From Clostridium sp. CAG:411 (GTDB lineage: Bacteria > Bacillota > Clostridia > Lachnospirales > Lachnospiraceae), in contig FR899690.1 in the NCBI GenBank assembly GCA_000437275.1, positions 1-23,480 of the forward strand: a stretch of DNA of 23,480 nucleotides, read 5' to 3'. Position numbers and translations under genes: made by a program. Within the stretch, counting starts at the first letter, position 1. Each line of letters starts with the position of its first letter. Below are positions 1-6,718 of this stretch, in pieces. The notes under the pieces were generated by a model, which was not told the origin of the DNA, did no database searches, and saw only the letters and a list, made by a program, of their open reading frames with translations.

Positions 1-369
1 TGGAGTAGAGGTGAGAGTGGTAGTAAGACAATATCAGATTTAAGTAATAAGGCAGTCAAACATCCTATGAACGACCATATGCCAGCAAGATATGCAAAGC
101 AATTACAATATATGAGTAAAGAGGGGGCAGAACAATATTTAAACTATAAGACTTTTTTTAATTCAAATTGGACAGATGAGCAGGTAAGAGCAGCATTAAA
201 TTTTGGTTATAAAGAAGCATTAAATAGTGGTGTTATAACAGAGAAATATTCATTTAAGTATTTAGGCGAAAATGTTACAGTTTATTTAGAAGATGGCATA
301 TTAAAAACTGGTTATGGTGATTATGTTTATACATATGACGAATTAGTTAAGTTGTTAGGAGGCGAGTAA
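1..369 (+). CDS. C-terminal fragment of a probable polymorphic toxin (5' end outside window)
   Basis: The reading frame is open from base 1, and the first ATG (base 67) has no ribosome binding site, so this is the last ~122 codons of a longer gene. The visible part has a basic, H-rich segment (NDHMPARYAKQ), a helical stretch with NWTDEQVRAAL, then short beta-type strands (KYSFKYLGENVTVYLEDG, LKTGYG) ending in YTYDELVKLLGGE. A compact alpha-then-beta module of about 100 residues at the very C-terminus, followed one base later by a small acidic protein gene, is the usual layout of secreted polymorphic toxins of the Rhs/WapA/LXG type with their immunity gene. The fold resembles small RNase toxins of the BECR group only in outline; I cannot name the family. 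The gene is visibly more AT-rich than the housekeeping genes further right, which fits horizontal acquisition. Toxin nature is inferred. Confidence 0.6.
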   Translation, partial: WSRGESGSKTISDLSNKAVKHPMNDHMPARYAKQLQYMSKEGAEQYLNYKTFFNSNWTDEQVRAALNFGYKEALNSGVITEKYSFKYLGENVTVYLEDGILKTGYGDYVYTYDELVKLLGGE

Positions 370-370
370 A

Positions 371-853
371 ATGATAAAAATTAAATGGATAATTACAGAT
401 TCAATTAATGATGTTGATTTAAATGAATTTGATACAGAATGGGATGGGATATATGGCTATTTTGAAATATGTATTAATAATCATGTATTAGGCTTTTGTC
501 CAGATAGAGAATTATTAGCTGGCGAGGAAGGAAATGAAGATATTTTATATTGGTTAACTAAATTGTCAGATGGAATTATTCAATTGAATGTTTGTCAAGA
601 ATATGAAATACGATTACTTTCCATGAATATGGCTAAAATAATTTTAAAGAAAAATGATAACCTATTAATAAGTTTTGTTAATACTAATACAGATGAAGTT
701 ATTTGGTCTGAGAAAATGACTATTAAAGAATGGTGTAATGAAATTATATTGAATATAGAAAGATTCATTAAAGAAGTTCAGAAAAATAATTCCATTTTAT
801 TAAAAGCAAATTTGATACAAAAACTTGTCAAAATAAAAGAAGCGTTAGTATAG
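371..853 (+). CDS. Putative immunity protein of the upstream toxin
   Basis: This 160-residue soluble, acidic protein has no signal peptide and no membrane segment. It begins one base after the stop of the upstream fragment, with a GGAGG at 358-362 inside the end of that gene, so the two are co-translated. Visible features are an N-terminal beta-rich half (YGYFEICINN; FCPDRELLAGEEGNEDILYW), an acidic patch, and a long C-terminal helix (WCNEIILNIERFIKEVQKN). Small acidic proteins coded directly behind a polymorphic toxin are normally cytoplasmic inhibitors of that toxin domain. I do not recognise a named immunity family here; the role rests on position, size and charge. It is AT-rich like its neighbour. 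Confidence 0.55.
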   Translation: MIKIKWIITDSINDVDLNEFDTEWDGIYGYFEICINNHVLGFCPDRELLAGEEGNEDILYWLTKLSDGIIQLNVCQEYEIRLLSMNMAKIILKKNDNLLISFVNTNTDEVIWSEKMTIKEWCNEIILNIERFIKEVQKNNSILLKANLIQKLVKIKEALV

Positions 854-901
854 GTCGTAAATTAATATTTATTAGTGTTATACTTTAGGACTCAAAAGTA
901 A

Positions 902-1044
902 AAAATAATTAAATCTACTGAACTAACGATTGCTGAAAGCATTAATATTAATGTGCTTCAAGTATGATATAAGTCCGTAGAGGAATTGATTAATGAGGGT
1001 GAAATTTGCCCTCAGGTAAACGAAAGAAAAAACTTGACAACTAA
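902..1044 (+). pseudogene. Decayed helix-turn-helix-like coding remnant
   Basis: One frame reads KSTELTIAESININ then VLQV, an in-frame TGA at 965-967, and continues in the same frame as YKSVEELINEGEI. A shifted frame then gives NLPSGKRKKKLDN and a stop at 1042-1044. Joined across the stop and the shift this looks like the end of a winged or simple helix-turn-helix protein with a basic tail. No start codon with a ribosome binding site precedes it. It may be a leftover of a mobile element or of a regulator once attached to the toxin locus. The reconstruction is mine and could be chance. Confidence 0.3.
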
Positions 1045-1173
1045 ACCTTGCAGGTTTGAGAAAGGTATCCTAATAACATCCTATCTTATGTATGTATAAT
1101 CTGTTATAATGGACGGTTCTAGATGCAAAAAATACAATAAAAAAAGAGTATATTGGGATTTGCTATAATATTT

Positions 1174-1200
1174 AAAAGAGCGTTTTTCAACGCTCTTTTC
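1174..1200. terminator. Bidirectional hairpin terminator
   Basis: AAAAGAGCG and CGCTCTTTT form a perfect 9-bp stem around an 8-base loop (TTTTTCAA). The ends are A-rich on one side and T-rich on the other, so it can end the toxin/immunity transcript from the left and the hydrolase transcript from the right. It lies 4 bases beyond the hydrolase stop codon. Confidence 0.8.
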
Positions 1201-1204
1201 GTGA

Positions 1205-2176
1205 TTACTCTATCGTATTATTTGTAAAGAATGTTTCGCAAATCTCAACAAACTGTTCTGCCGCTTCAATCTGAGGCAAGTATTTACTATCTGGAAGAAT
1301 AGCTACTTCTGTTCTTGGGTTAAGGAAAACAGCCCAGTCTGAAATATCTGTTGCGTATTCCATTCCATCACCTAAAATAACGCAGGCAGATACATCAAGT
1401 TCTGTAAATACCTCTGTTACATTGCATCCCAAATAATGACAGCGAATGCTGGAATGTAAGAACTTGCTGGAACTTCCTTTTAAATGAGCAGCTTCGTGGT
1501 ATCTACGAAGGTAGCGCAATTCTTTGGAAGATCTGAAAGCAAAGTACTCAGAACGAAAACGTTTTAAAATTGCAGATTTTGAGGTATAAATACAGTAAGC
1601 TAGTGTTCCTAAGATTGGTGCATTCCATAAATCCTTTTTATAGCTGTCGATTGTATTTGGAAATTTACTTGCTTTATCAAAATCTAATGGATTTACAAAA
1701 ATCATGTGTGAAAAACTATTGTGGTGAAGTTTCTCTAACATGATAGCAATAGGAACCGTGTTTCCTGTTACAATTACGTCTGGTGTATCGCAAATAACTT
1801 CATGAATAAAATCAGATAAAATTTGTACATATAAATAGCTGGTATAGGTAATGCGAGGTTTATCTGAACGTCCGCATCCTAACAAATCCACTGTGTAGAC
1901 AGTATGATTTTTGGCAAAGGAATGTACAACTTCCTGCCATTCATAAGAGGAACTGCAACAATTTAGATCATGCAGTAAAAGGACTGGAGAACCATGCCCC
2001 CTTTTTTCATAGTACATTTTACCATGGTGATGCTTATAAAAGTCACCGTTCTTAGTGATAAGCTGTTCGCGTTTGGTAGCAAGGAAAAATATAATATGAT
2101 TCAATGCATAGATAGATGATAAGGTAAAAATAATACTACCTACGATTTCCAGTAATGTTTTCTTTTGCCGTTTCAT
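1205..2176 (-). CDS. Membrane-anchored alpha/beta hydrolase-fold protein, probably non-catalytic
   Basis: This 323-residue protein has one N-terminal hydrophobic segment (about residues 8-32), likely a signal anchor with the fold outside or at the membrane. The fold is recognised by LLLHDLN (oxyanion strand, 66-72), the YTVDLLGCGRSDKP loop (94-107), and a C-terminal segment resembling the usual GHLPQLE-type histidine loop. Key residues are missing: the nucleophile elbow GxSxG is GNTVP (138-142), and the expected catalytic histidine is Tyr299 in SKYLPQIE. It may therefore bind or signal rather than hydrolyse. Thr140 as an unusual nucleophile cannot be excluded. The start is supported by GGGAGGG 7 bases upstream. 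The gene is single and leftward, with its own promoter, and diverges from the DegS-like kinase. Confidence 0.8.
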   Translation of the reverse strand: MKRQKKTLLEIVGSIIFTLSSIYALNHIIFFLATKREQLITKNGDFYKHHHGKMYYEKRGHGSPVLLLHDLNCCSSSYEWQEVVHSFAKNHTVYTVDLLGCGRSDKPRITYTSYLYVQILSDFIHEVICDTPDVIVTGNTVPIAIMLEKLHHNSFSHMIFVNPLDFDKASKFPNTIDSYKKDLWNAPILGTLAYCIYTSKSAILKRFRSEYFAFRSSKELRYLRRYHEAAHLKGSSSKFLHSSIRCHYLGCNVTEVFTELDVSACVILGDGMEYATDISDWAVFLNPRTEVAILPDSKYLPQIEAAEQFVEICETFFTNNTIE

Positions 2177-2213
2177 AATAACCCTCCCATTTTTAATTCA
2201 TAATAAAGTTGAG

Positions 2214-2234
2214 CCTTGACCTAGAGCGTCAAGG
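2214..2234 (-). other. Hairpin in the hydrolase mRNA leader
   Basis: CCTTGAC and GTCAAGG form a perfect 7-bp stem with a 7-base loop, about 38 bases before the hydrolase start codon. No T-run follows in the leftward direction, so it is not a standard terminator. It may be a regulatory or stabilising leader structure. Confidence 0.4.
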
Positions 2235-2299
2235 AAAATACGTAATTGCATGTACATAGAAATGCTAATTTTACAAGTAGTTTCTAACGTATCTATTTT

Positions 2300-2328
2300 A
2301 TTATAAACAAAATATGGAATAGTTACAA
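2300..2328 (-). promoter_or_regulatory. Sigma-A-type promoter of the hydrolase gene
   Basis: On the minus strand TTGTAA (complement of 2323-2328) is followed after 17 bases by TATAAT (complement of 2300-2305). This gives a leader of about 115 bases. Confidence 0.6.
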
Positions 2329-2348
2329 TAAATTTTAGGGGAATTTAT

Positions 2349-2377
2349 TTTACAAATGTTAAGTGGTAATATATAAT
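2349..2377 (+). promoter_or_regulatory. Sigma-A-type promoter of the DegS/DegU-like operon
   Basis: TTTACA at 2349-2354 and TATAAT at 2372-2377 are separated by exactly 17 bases, about 75 bases upstream of the kinase start. Its -35 lies 21 bases from the -35 of the divergent hydrolase promoter, so a single bound protein could affect both. Confidence 0.55.
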
Positions 2378-2452
2378 AATTTATAGGTATAAAAATTGGC
2401 GTAATATGCCGATATATAGTATAAAAGCTGATTTTTCCTGGGAGGTTTTATT

Positions 2453-3526
2453 TTGACAGAGCATGAGGAGATGGAAATATTTCTGCGAGAAATATTAATG
2501 GAGATAGAAGGTAAACAGAATCAAGTAATACGGCAGTTAGAGGATTCTCACAGAAGGGTTGAATCTCTTTGTCGTGAGAAAGTCGTAATTGAAGAAAAGT
2601 TAAAAGATAATATAAGTTTTTTTAATCCTGTCAGTGCTAAAAATAGGGAAAAATTGGAAGAAATTACACAAAGTATTATTGATGAACGGGAAGAAACAGA
2701 ACGGATAAAAACGGAATTAAAGGAGATTAACCAGAGAATAAATACAATGGGAAAGATTGTGTTATTTATGAAGGAACACAATCCTGATCAAGAAGAAGAG
2801 GAAGAAGAAGTTGTAAAGGATAATTTTACAGCCAGTGGAATTTCCATCTTGGAAGCACAGGAAATGGAACGAAAACGAATTGCCAGAGATTTGCATGATT
2901 CTACTGTACAGAGTTTGACCAATATTGTCCACAAAACAGAATATTGCAGTAAAATGATTGATAAAGATACGGTAAAAGTTAAATTAGAGCTGGTAGCTAT
3001 GATGGAGAATATTCGAGATTCTATTGACGATATGAGACGAATTATTTATGACTTACGTCCGATGTCCATAGATGATTTAGGCTTAGTTCCTACGATCCAG
3101 AGGTTTGTAGAGGAAAATAAAGCAGAACATGAAGATATGAAGTTCCAGATTCGAGTGACTTCTGAAAGTGATGAAATTGATTTACCATCTGTTGTAACAT
3201 TGACTATTTTTCGTATTATTCAAGAGGCTTGTAATAATATATTTAAGTATTCGCAAGCAAAAAATGTTTCTATATTAATTGCCTACTGGGAGGATGAGAT
3301 TGAAGTTTCCATAAAAGATGATGGAATTGGGTTTGATAAAAGTCAGATTGGAAATGGAGATGAAAAGAAAAGTTCAGGCTTTGGTTTGTCTATTATGCAG
3401 GAGCGAGCGCAATTGTTGTCGGGAACATTTTCAATTGATAGTAGTCCGGGAAACGGCACGAAAGTGGTTGTTTCTATTCCGTATAGTGTATTGGAAGAAA
3501 TGCCGAAGAAAAAGTTTAGTAATTAG
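2453..3526 (+). CDS. degS: DegS-like cytoplasmic sensor histidine kinase
   Basis: This 357-residue kinase has no membrane segment or signal peptide. The N-terminal ~110 residues are strongly helical and charged (coiled coil), ending in an EEEEEE run. The HisKA_3 dimerisation/phosphoacceptor helix is ERKRIARDLHDSTVQSL (139-155) with His148 as the phosphorylation site, followed by YDLRPMSIDDLG and a HATPase_c domain (N box EACNNIFKYS, then DDGIGFD and GFGLSIMQERA). This is the NarL-family kinase layout of Bacillus DegS: soluble, with a coiled-coil sensor region instead of an extracellular one. The start is TTG at 2453, chosen because GGAGGT (2441-2446) is 6 bases upstream. The DegU-like partner follows after 43 bases. 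The input signal cannot be told from sequence, and LiaS/NreB-type relatives are alternatives. Confidence 0.85.
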   Translation: MTEHEEMEIFLREILMEIEGKQNQVIRQLEDSHRRVESLCREKVVIEEKLKDNISFFNPVSAKNREKLEEITQSIIDEREETERIKTELKEINQRINTMGKIVLFMKEHNPDQEEEEEEVVKDNFTASGISILEAQEMERKRIARDLHDSTVQSLTNIVHKTEYCSKMIDKDTVKVKLELVAMMENIRDSIDDMRRIIYDLRPMSIDDLGLVPTIQRFVEENKAEHEDMKFQIRVTSESDEIDLPSVVTLTIFRIIQEACNNIFKYSQAKNVSILIAYWEDEIEVSIKDDGIGFDKSQIGNGDEKKSSGFGLSIMQERAQLLSGTFSIDSSPGNGTKVVVSIPYSVLEEMPKKKFSN

Positions 3527-3569
3527 TGATATTGTTTGGGGTTGTTAAAATAAGAGGGAGGTATTTTAC

Positions 3570-4208
3570 ATGGAACAAGTACAGGTTGTAATTGTGGATG
3601 ACCATGTTATGGTTCGAGAAGGAATAAAGCAATTATTAGAAATGGACGGAGACATTAGAATCATTGGGGAAGCCAGTGATGGAGAAGAAGGAATTAGAGT
3701 TGTGGAGAAAACGGACCCCGATGTGATCTTGTTAGATGTAAATATGCCAAAGATGAATGGGCTTGAAATGTTACAGAAAATGAAAGAGACTGGCATTCGA
3801 CGTAAAGTTCTTATTTTAACCATACATAATGAAGTGGAGTATTTATTAAAAGCAATCGAAATTGGAGTAAATGGATATGTACTAAAGGATTCAGAGCTTG
3901 CAGTATTAAGAAAGGCTATTTTTTCTGTATATCATGGAGAAAATTATATTCAGCCATCCTTGGCACCGTTGCTTATGAAGCGATTGGATTCTAGCGTAGA
4001 TGAAAATGAAGAAGGTCTTACTAAGCGTGAGATGGAAGTGCTTAAATTAATAGCAGAGGGATTGTTTAATAAAGAAATAGCAGATAAGCTTTCTATAAGC
4101 GAAAAAACAGTAAAAAATCATGTTTCTAATATTTTTCGTAAGATTAATGTGTCAGATCGAACACAGGCAGCCGTTTACGCTATAAAAAGTGGTTTTGTGG
4201 AAATTTAG
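3570..4208 (+). CDS. degU: DegU-like NarL/FixJ-family response regulator
   Basis: This 212-residue transcription factor has a receiver domain (1-120) and a C-terminal LuxR-type helix-turn-helix (about 145-210: LTKREMEVLKLIAEGL, then NKEIADKLSISEKTVKNHVSNI). Acidic pocket residues D10/D11, phospho-acceptor Asp56 in LLDVNMPKMNG, Thr at LILTIHN and the conserved Lys in GYVLKDSE are all present, so it should be phosphorylated by the upstream kinase and bind DNA as a dimer. AGGGAGGT at 3553-3560 fixes the ATG start. It closes a two-gene operon ended by a strong terminator. Bacillus DegU controls exoenzymes, motility and competence; the regulon here cannot be inferred. Confidence 0.88.
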   Translation: MEQVQVVIVDDHVMVREGIKQLLEMDGDIRIIGEASDGEEGIRVVEKTDPDVILLDVNMPKMNGLEMLQKMKETGIRRKVLILTIHNEVEYLLKAIEIGVNGYVLKDSELAVLRKAIFSVYHGENYIQPSLAPLLMKRLDSSVDENEEGLTKREMEVLKLIAEGLFNKEIADKLSISEKTVKNHVSNIFRKINVSDRTQAAVYAIKSGFVEI

Positions 4209-4261
4209 GAAATAAAATAAAGTTATAAAGTGGTTTGCTTTAAATTATATAATGCATGGAT

Positions 4262-4308
4262 AAAAACTTGTAAATGAAACTTATTTCATCTACAGGTTTT
4301 TTTATTTT
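4262..4308 (+). terminator. Terminator of the DegS/DegU-like operon
   Basis: AAAAACTTGTAAATGAAA (4262-4279) pairs with 4284-4301 through a CTTA loop, with a G-U wobble and a mismatch, followed by a T-rich tract (to 4308). It lies ~55 bases beyond the regulator stop codon. Confidence 0.8.
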
Positions 4309-4562
4309 TATAAGTAAGCTTCAGTGTTTCATTGTTTCATCTGTTGCAAGAGATAAGAGGTGTGCAAAGTGTTTGATAGGATTTATTTACTATAAAAATT
4401 TGCAAATTAATTACTAAGAGGAGAAATAAAGGAGGTATAGAATTATTAAATTCTTTATCTGTATTTTGATTTTTAAAATAGTTGTAACAAAATCCGTTAT
4501 TTATATAGATATAGATATGGAAAGGTGCTATAATAATGTTTGCGTGAATTCTTGCTTTTGAA

Positions 4563-4578
4563 TGTTTCACGTGAAACA
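4563..4578. promoter_or_regulatory. parS: parS site (ParB loading site), perfect consensus
   Basis: TGTTTCACGTGAAACA is identical to the classical Bacillus-type parS. The palindrome extends to 20 bases (4561-4580). ParB binds it through its helix-turn-helix and then spreads as a CTP-dependent clamp. It lies 315 bases before parA. Confidence 0.95.
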
Positions 4579-4589
4579 TTTTTATTTTT

Positions 4590-4614
4590 CTATAGGAAAG
4601 TGCGTCTTATAGAG
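4590..4614 (+). repeat. Short intergenic inverted repeat, copy 1
   Basis: CTATAGGA, a 7-base loop AAGTGCG, then TCTTATAG form an 8-bp hairpin with one G-U pair, followed by AGTAAAA. A close relative (TATAGGA, AAGTGTG, TCCGATAGAGCAAAA) lies at 10524-10549 in the serS leader. Both copies are between genes, upstream of a rightward gene. Confidence 0.5.
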
Positions 4615-4773
4615 TAAAACGTTTTGCGGGATGCACAAAGATACGAAAGAAAGATGGCTGTAAAAGCATGAAACTTTGGAATTTAGCACGCAAAGTAGTG
4701 TAAATCTCTCATGAGTGAGGAATATATAGGATTTAGCGTAAATTTGTCCACTTTGTTCGATAGGACAGTTTGT

Positions 4774-4803
4774 TTAACAGAGTAAAGTGCTTTGTTTTAT
4801 ACT
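4774..4803 (+). promoter_or_regulatory. Possible parA promoter
   Basis: TTAACA (4774-4779) and TATACT (4798-4803) are 18 bases apart, about 90 bases before the parA start. The extended -10 at 4526-4534 is an alternative that would give a ~350-base leader carrying parS and the repeat. Confidence 0.4.
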
Positions 4804-4892
4804 TATGGCTATATAAAGGTTTTAGATTAAGGCTTGAAATAGTAGCGCAATTACATATTATAAGGACTTAATGAAGAAATGAGGAGTGGTTT

Positions 4893-5666
4893 ATGGGTAG
4901 AATTATTGCTGTTGCAAACCAAAAAGGTGGTGTAGGAAAGACAACAACTGCGACGAATTTATCCGCCTGTTTGGCTGAAAAAGGAAAAAAGGTATTGGCA
5001 ATTGATATTGATCCGCAGGGAAATATGTCAAGTGGACTAGGAATTGATAAAAACGAAGTAGAAAATACGGTGTATGAGCTTATTCTGGAAGAAAGTAGTC
5101 TGGAAGATTGTATTATTGAAAATGTTTTAGAAAATGTTTCCTTGCTTTCTTCTAATGTCAATCTTGCAGGAGCAGAAATTGAGTTAATTGGAATTGAAGA
5201 TAAGGAATTTATATTAAAGAAGCAGATAGAAAAAGTAAGAGATAATTATGATTTTATTATTATTGATTGTCCACCTTCTTTAAATACGCTCACTGTTAAT
5301 GCTATGACAACAGCGGATACCGTATTGGTTCCTATTCAATGTGAATATTTTGCTTTAGAGGGTTTATCCCAGCTTATTCATACAATCAACTTAGTTCGAG
5401 AACGTTTAAATCCAACTTTGGAAATCGAGGGCGTTGTTTTCACTATGTATGATGCACGAACAAATCTTTCTCTACAGGTTGTAGAAAATGTCAAGGAAAA
5501 TTTAAATCAAACAGTCTATAAATCCATTATTCCACGAAATGTCAGACTAGCTGAAGCACCAAGTCATGGAAAGCCAATTACATTATATGATACAAAATCA
5601 GCAGGAGCAGAGGCGTATCGAGATTTGGCAGAGGAAGTAATTGAAAATGCGGAGATGGAATCGTAA
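4893..5666 (+). CDS. parA: ParA/Soj chromosome-partitioning ATPase
   Basis: This 257-residue P-loop ATPase of the MinD/ParA superfamily has the deviant Walker A KGGVGKTT at residues 11-18 (signature Lys11, catalytic Lys16), switch I DIDPQGN (38-44, Asp40) and Walker B FIIIDCPP (121-128, Asp125). The length is typical of chromosomal Soj, with no N-terminal DNA-binding domain as in plasmid P1-type ParA. It acts with ParB-parS complexes in origin segregation and can modulate DnaA. GAGGAG (4879-4884) supports the ATG start. It is bracketed by two perfect parS sites. Unusually, parB is not the next gene: three other genes come between (5746-7519), although all are on the same strand with small gaps and no visible terminator, so one transcript is possible. 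Confidence 0.95.
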   Translation: MGRIIAVANQKGGVGKTTTATNLSACLAEKGKKVLAIDIDPQGNMSSGLGIDKNEVENTVYELILEESSLEDCIIENVLENVSLLSSNVNLAGAEIELIGIEDKEFILKKQIEKVRDNYDFIIIDCPPSLNTLTVNAMTTADTVLVPIQCEYFALEGLSQLIHTINLVRERLNPTLEIEGVVFTMYDARTNLSLQVVENVKENLNQTVYKSIIPRNVRLAEAPSHGKPITLYDTKSAGAEAYRDLAEEVIENAEMES

Positions 5667-5669
5667 AAA

Positions 5670-5685
5670 TGTTTCACGTGAAACA
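5670..5685. promoter_or_regulatory. parS: Second parS site, perfect consensus
   Basis: TGTTTCACGTGAAACA lies 4 bases after the parA stop codon, inside the 20-base palindrome 5668-5687. It is identical to the site at 4563, so the two sites flank parA 1107 bases apart. Confidence 0.95.
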
Positions 5686-5745
5686 TTGCTATAAGTTTTC
5701 CATATAACTTTAAGTAACAGGGACTTATGTTTGGAGGTAGAAGAA

Positions 5746-6330
5746 GTGAAACAGCCAATAACAATTCGAGTGGCATCTGAACAGGATGCAGAAGAACTAT
5801 TAAACATATATGCTCCTTATGTAAAAAATACAGCAATTACTTTTGAATATGAGGTACCTTCCATAGAAGAATTTCAAGGTCGAATAAAGAAAATAGAAAA
5901 GCAGTATCCCTATTTAGTTGCAGAAAAGGACGGCGAAATCGTGGGATTTGTATATGCAAACACTTTTCATGAACGAGCTGCTTATGATTGGGCGGTAGAA
6001 ACCAGCATCTATGTAAAAGAAGATAAAAAGAGATTAGGAATTGGTAAAATTCTTTATGATGCTTTGAAAAAATACCTGAAAAAACAAAATATTTTAAATC
6101 TAAATGCTTGTATTGCATATCCGTCTGTGGAGGATGAATATTTATCAAAGGATAGCGTAAAATTTCATGAAAAATTAGGTTATAGATTTGTCGGTGAATT
6201 TTACAAATGTGGTTACAAGTTTAATCGTTGGTACAATATGGTTTGGATGGAAAAGCATATAGGTGAACACGAACAGAATCCCAATAAGGTGCAATGGTTT
6301 GAAGAGGTAAGGCATGAACTGGAAGAATAG
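5746..6330 (+). CDS. GNAT acetyltransferase, phosphinothricin/MnaT-like
   Basis: This 194-residue single-domain N-acetyltransferase has an N-terminal TIRVASEQDAEELLNIYAPYV, the family-typical AAYDWAVETSIYV (78-90) and the acetyl-CoA pyrophosphate loop KKRLGIGK (94-101, an R/QxxGxG/A motif), then a C-terminal KFHEKLGYRFVGEF. This arrangement matches the Pat/Bar/YncA group that acetylates small amines, methionine derivatives or phosphinothricin; the substrate is unknown. I chose GTG at 5746 because GGAGG (5733-5737) is 8 bases upstream. An in-frame TTG at 5731 would sit before the ribosome binding site and has none of its own. The gene's end overlaps the next gene by 17 bases, indicating coupling. 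Its insertion between parA and parB is not a typical arrangement. Confidence 0.85.
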   Translation: MKQPITIRVASEQDAEELLNIYAPYVKNTAITFEYEVPSIEEFQGRIKKIEKQYPYLVAEKDGEIVGFVYANTFHERAAYDWAVETSIYVKEDKKRLGIGKILYDALKKYLKKQNILNLNACIAYPSVEDEYLSKDSVKFHEKLGYRFVGEFYKCGYKFNRWYNMVWMEKHIGEHEQNPNKVQWFEEVRHELEE

Positions 6331-6685
6331 TGTAAAGAAAATAAAGTCAGATATACCCGCTTTATTTTTTGCTTTAAAAGAGAAAGAAACTCCAGTTGTT
6401 GCTAAAATAATGGCAGGTATTACAGTGGCGTATGCACTTTCACCTATAGACCTTATTCCTGATTTTATTCCGATTCTTGGATATTTAGATGATTTCATTT
6501 TATTGCCATTGCTAATTGCTTTGACTGTAAAGCTTATTCCAAAAGCTATTTTAGAAACAAGCAGATTAAAAGCAGAAGAAATGAGTAATAAAAGACTTTC
6601 AAAGAAATGGTATTATTCGATACCTGTGGTTTTATCATGGTGTATACTTTTGGTAATTGTGATTAGTGTATTCAGACATAAATAG
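6314..6685 (+). CDS. DUF1232 (YkvA-like) small membrane protein
   Basis: This 123-residue protein has the DUF1232 core: a hydrophobic segment containing YALSPIDLIPDFIPILGYLDD (about residues 41-61), where the PxDLIPDxIPxxGxxDD pattern is the family hallmark. A hydrophobic stretch follows (LLPLLIALTVKLIP), and a C-terminal transmembrane helix near 103-120 precedes a basic tail. The molecular function of the family is unknown. The ATG lies inside the end of the acetyltransferase gene (17-base overlap) with AGAGG just upstream, so translation is probably coupled. The added C-terminal helix is longer than in minimal family members. Confidence 0.85.
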   Translation: MNWKNSVKKIKSDIPALFFALKEKETPVVAKIMAGITVAYALSPIDLIPDFIPILGYLDDFILLPLLIALTVKLIPKAILETSRLKAEEMSNKRLSKKWYYSIPVVLSWCILLVIVISVFRHK

Positions 6686-6718
6686 GCAATCTTTCATGAA
6701 AATGTATGGAGGAATCAT

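Larger units (their letters stand above)
854..1204. other. 351-bp gap with coding remnant and terminator
   Basis: No intact gene is visible. The stretch holds a decayed helix-turn-helix-like coding remnant (902-1044), two TATAAT sequences (1095-1100 and 1105-1110) without a convincing -35 box, and a hairpin terminator at its right end. The composition is as AT-rich as the toxin/immunity genes. Confidence 0.5.
4209..4892. other. 684-bp gene-free region upstream of parA
   Basis: This region contains the operon terminator (4262-4308), an extended -10 promoter-like TGCTATAAT (4526-4534), a perfect parS (4563-4578), a short inverted repeat shared with the serS leader (4590-4614) and a possible parA promoter (4774-4803). 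A good ribosome binding sequence AAGGAGG (4429-4435) is not followed by a usable ATG, GTG or TTG. I see no gene. Its size and parS content suit a regulatory or centromere-like segment. Confidence 0.6.

Noticed and set aside
4429..4440. Strong ribosome binding sequence AAGGAGG in the gap before parA
   Set aside because: No ATG, GTG or TTG follows at suitable distance; a frame from ATT lacks support, so no gene is called.
4337..4579. Minus-strand ORF of 80 codons starting MFHVKH
   Set aside because: Its start lies in the parS palindrome, which always reads MFHVKH in this frame. It has no RBS and runs through a terminator-containing AT-rich gap.
5731..5745. TTG start for the acetyltransferase five codons upstream
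   Set aside because: The GGAGG would lie inside the coding sequence, and no binding site precedes the TTG. GTG at 5746 fits much better.
5564..5836. Minus-strand ORF of 90 codons (with MFHVKH inside) and a 69-codon ORF in the same area
   Set aside because: These are shadows of the parA 3' end, the second parS and the acetyltransferase gene, without RBS or codon signal.
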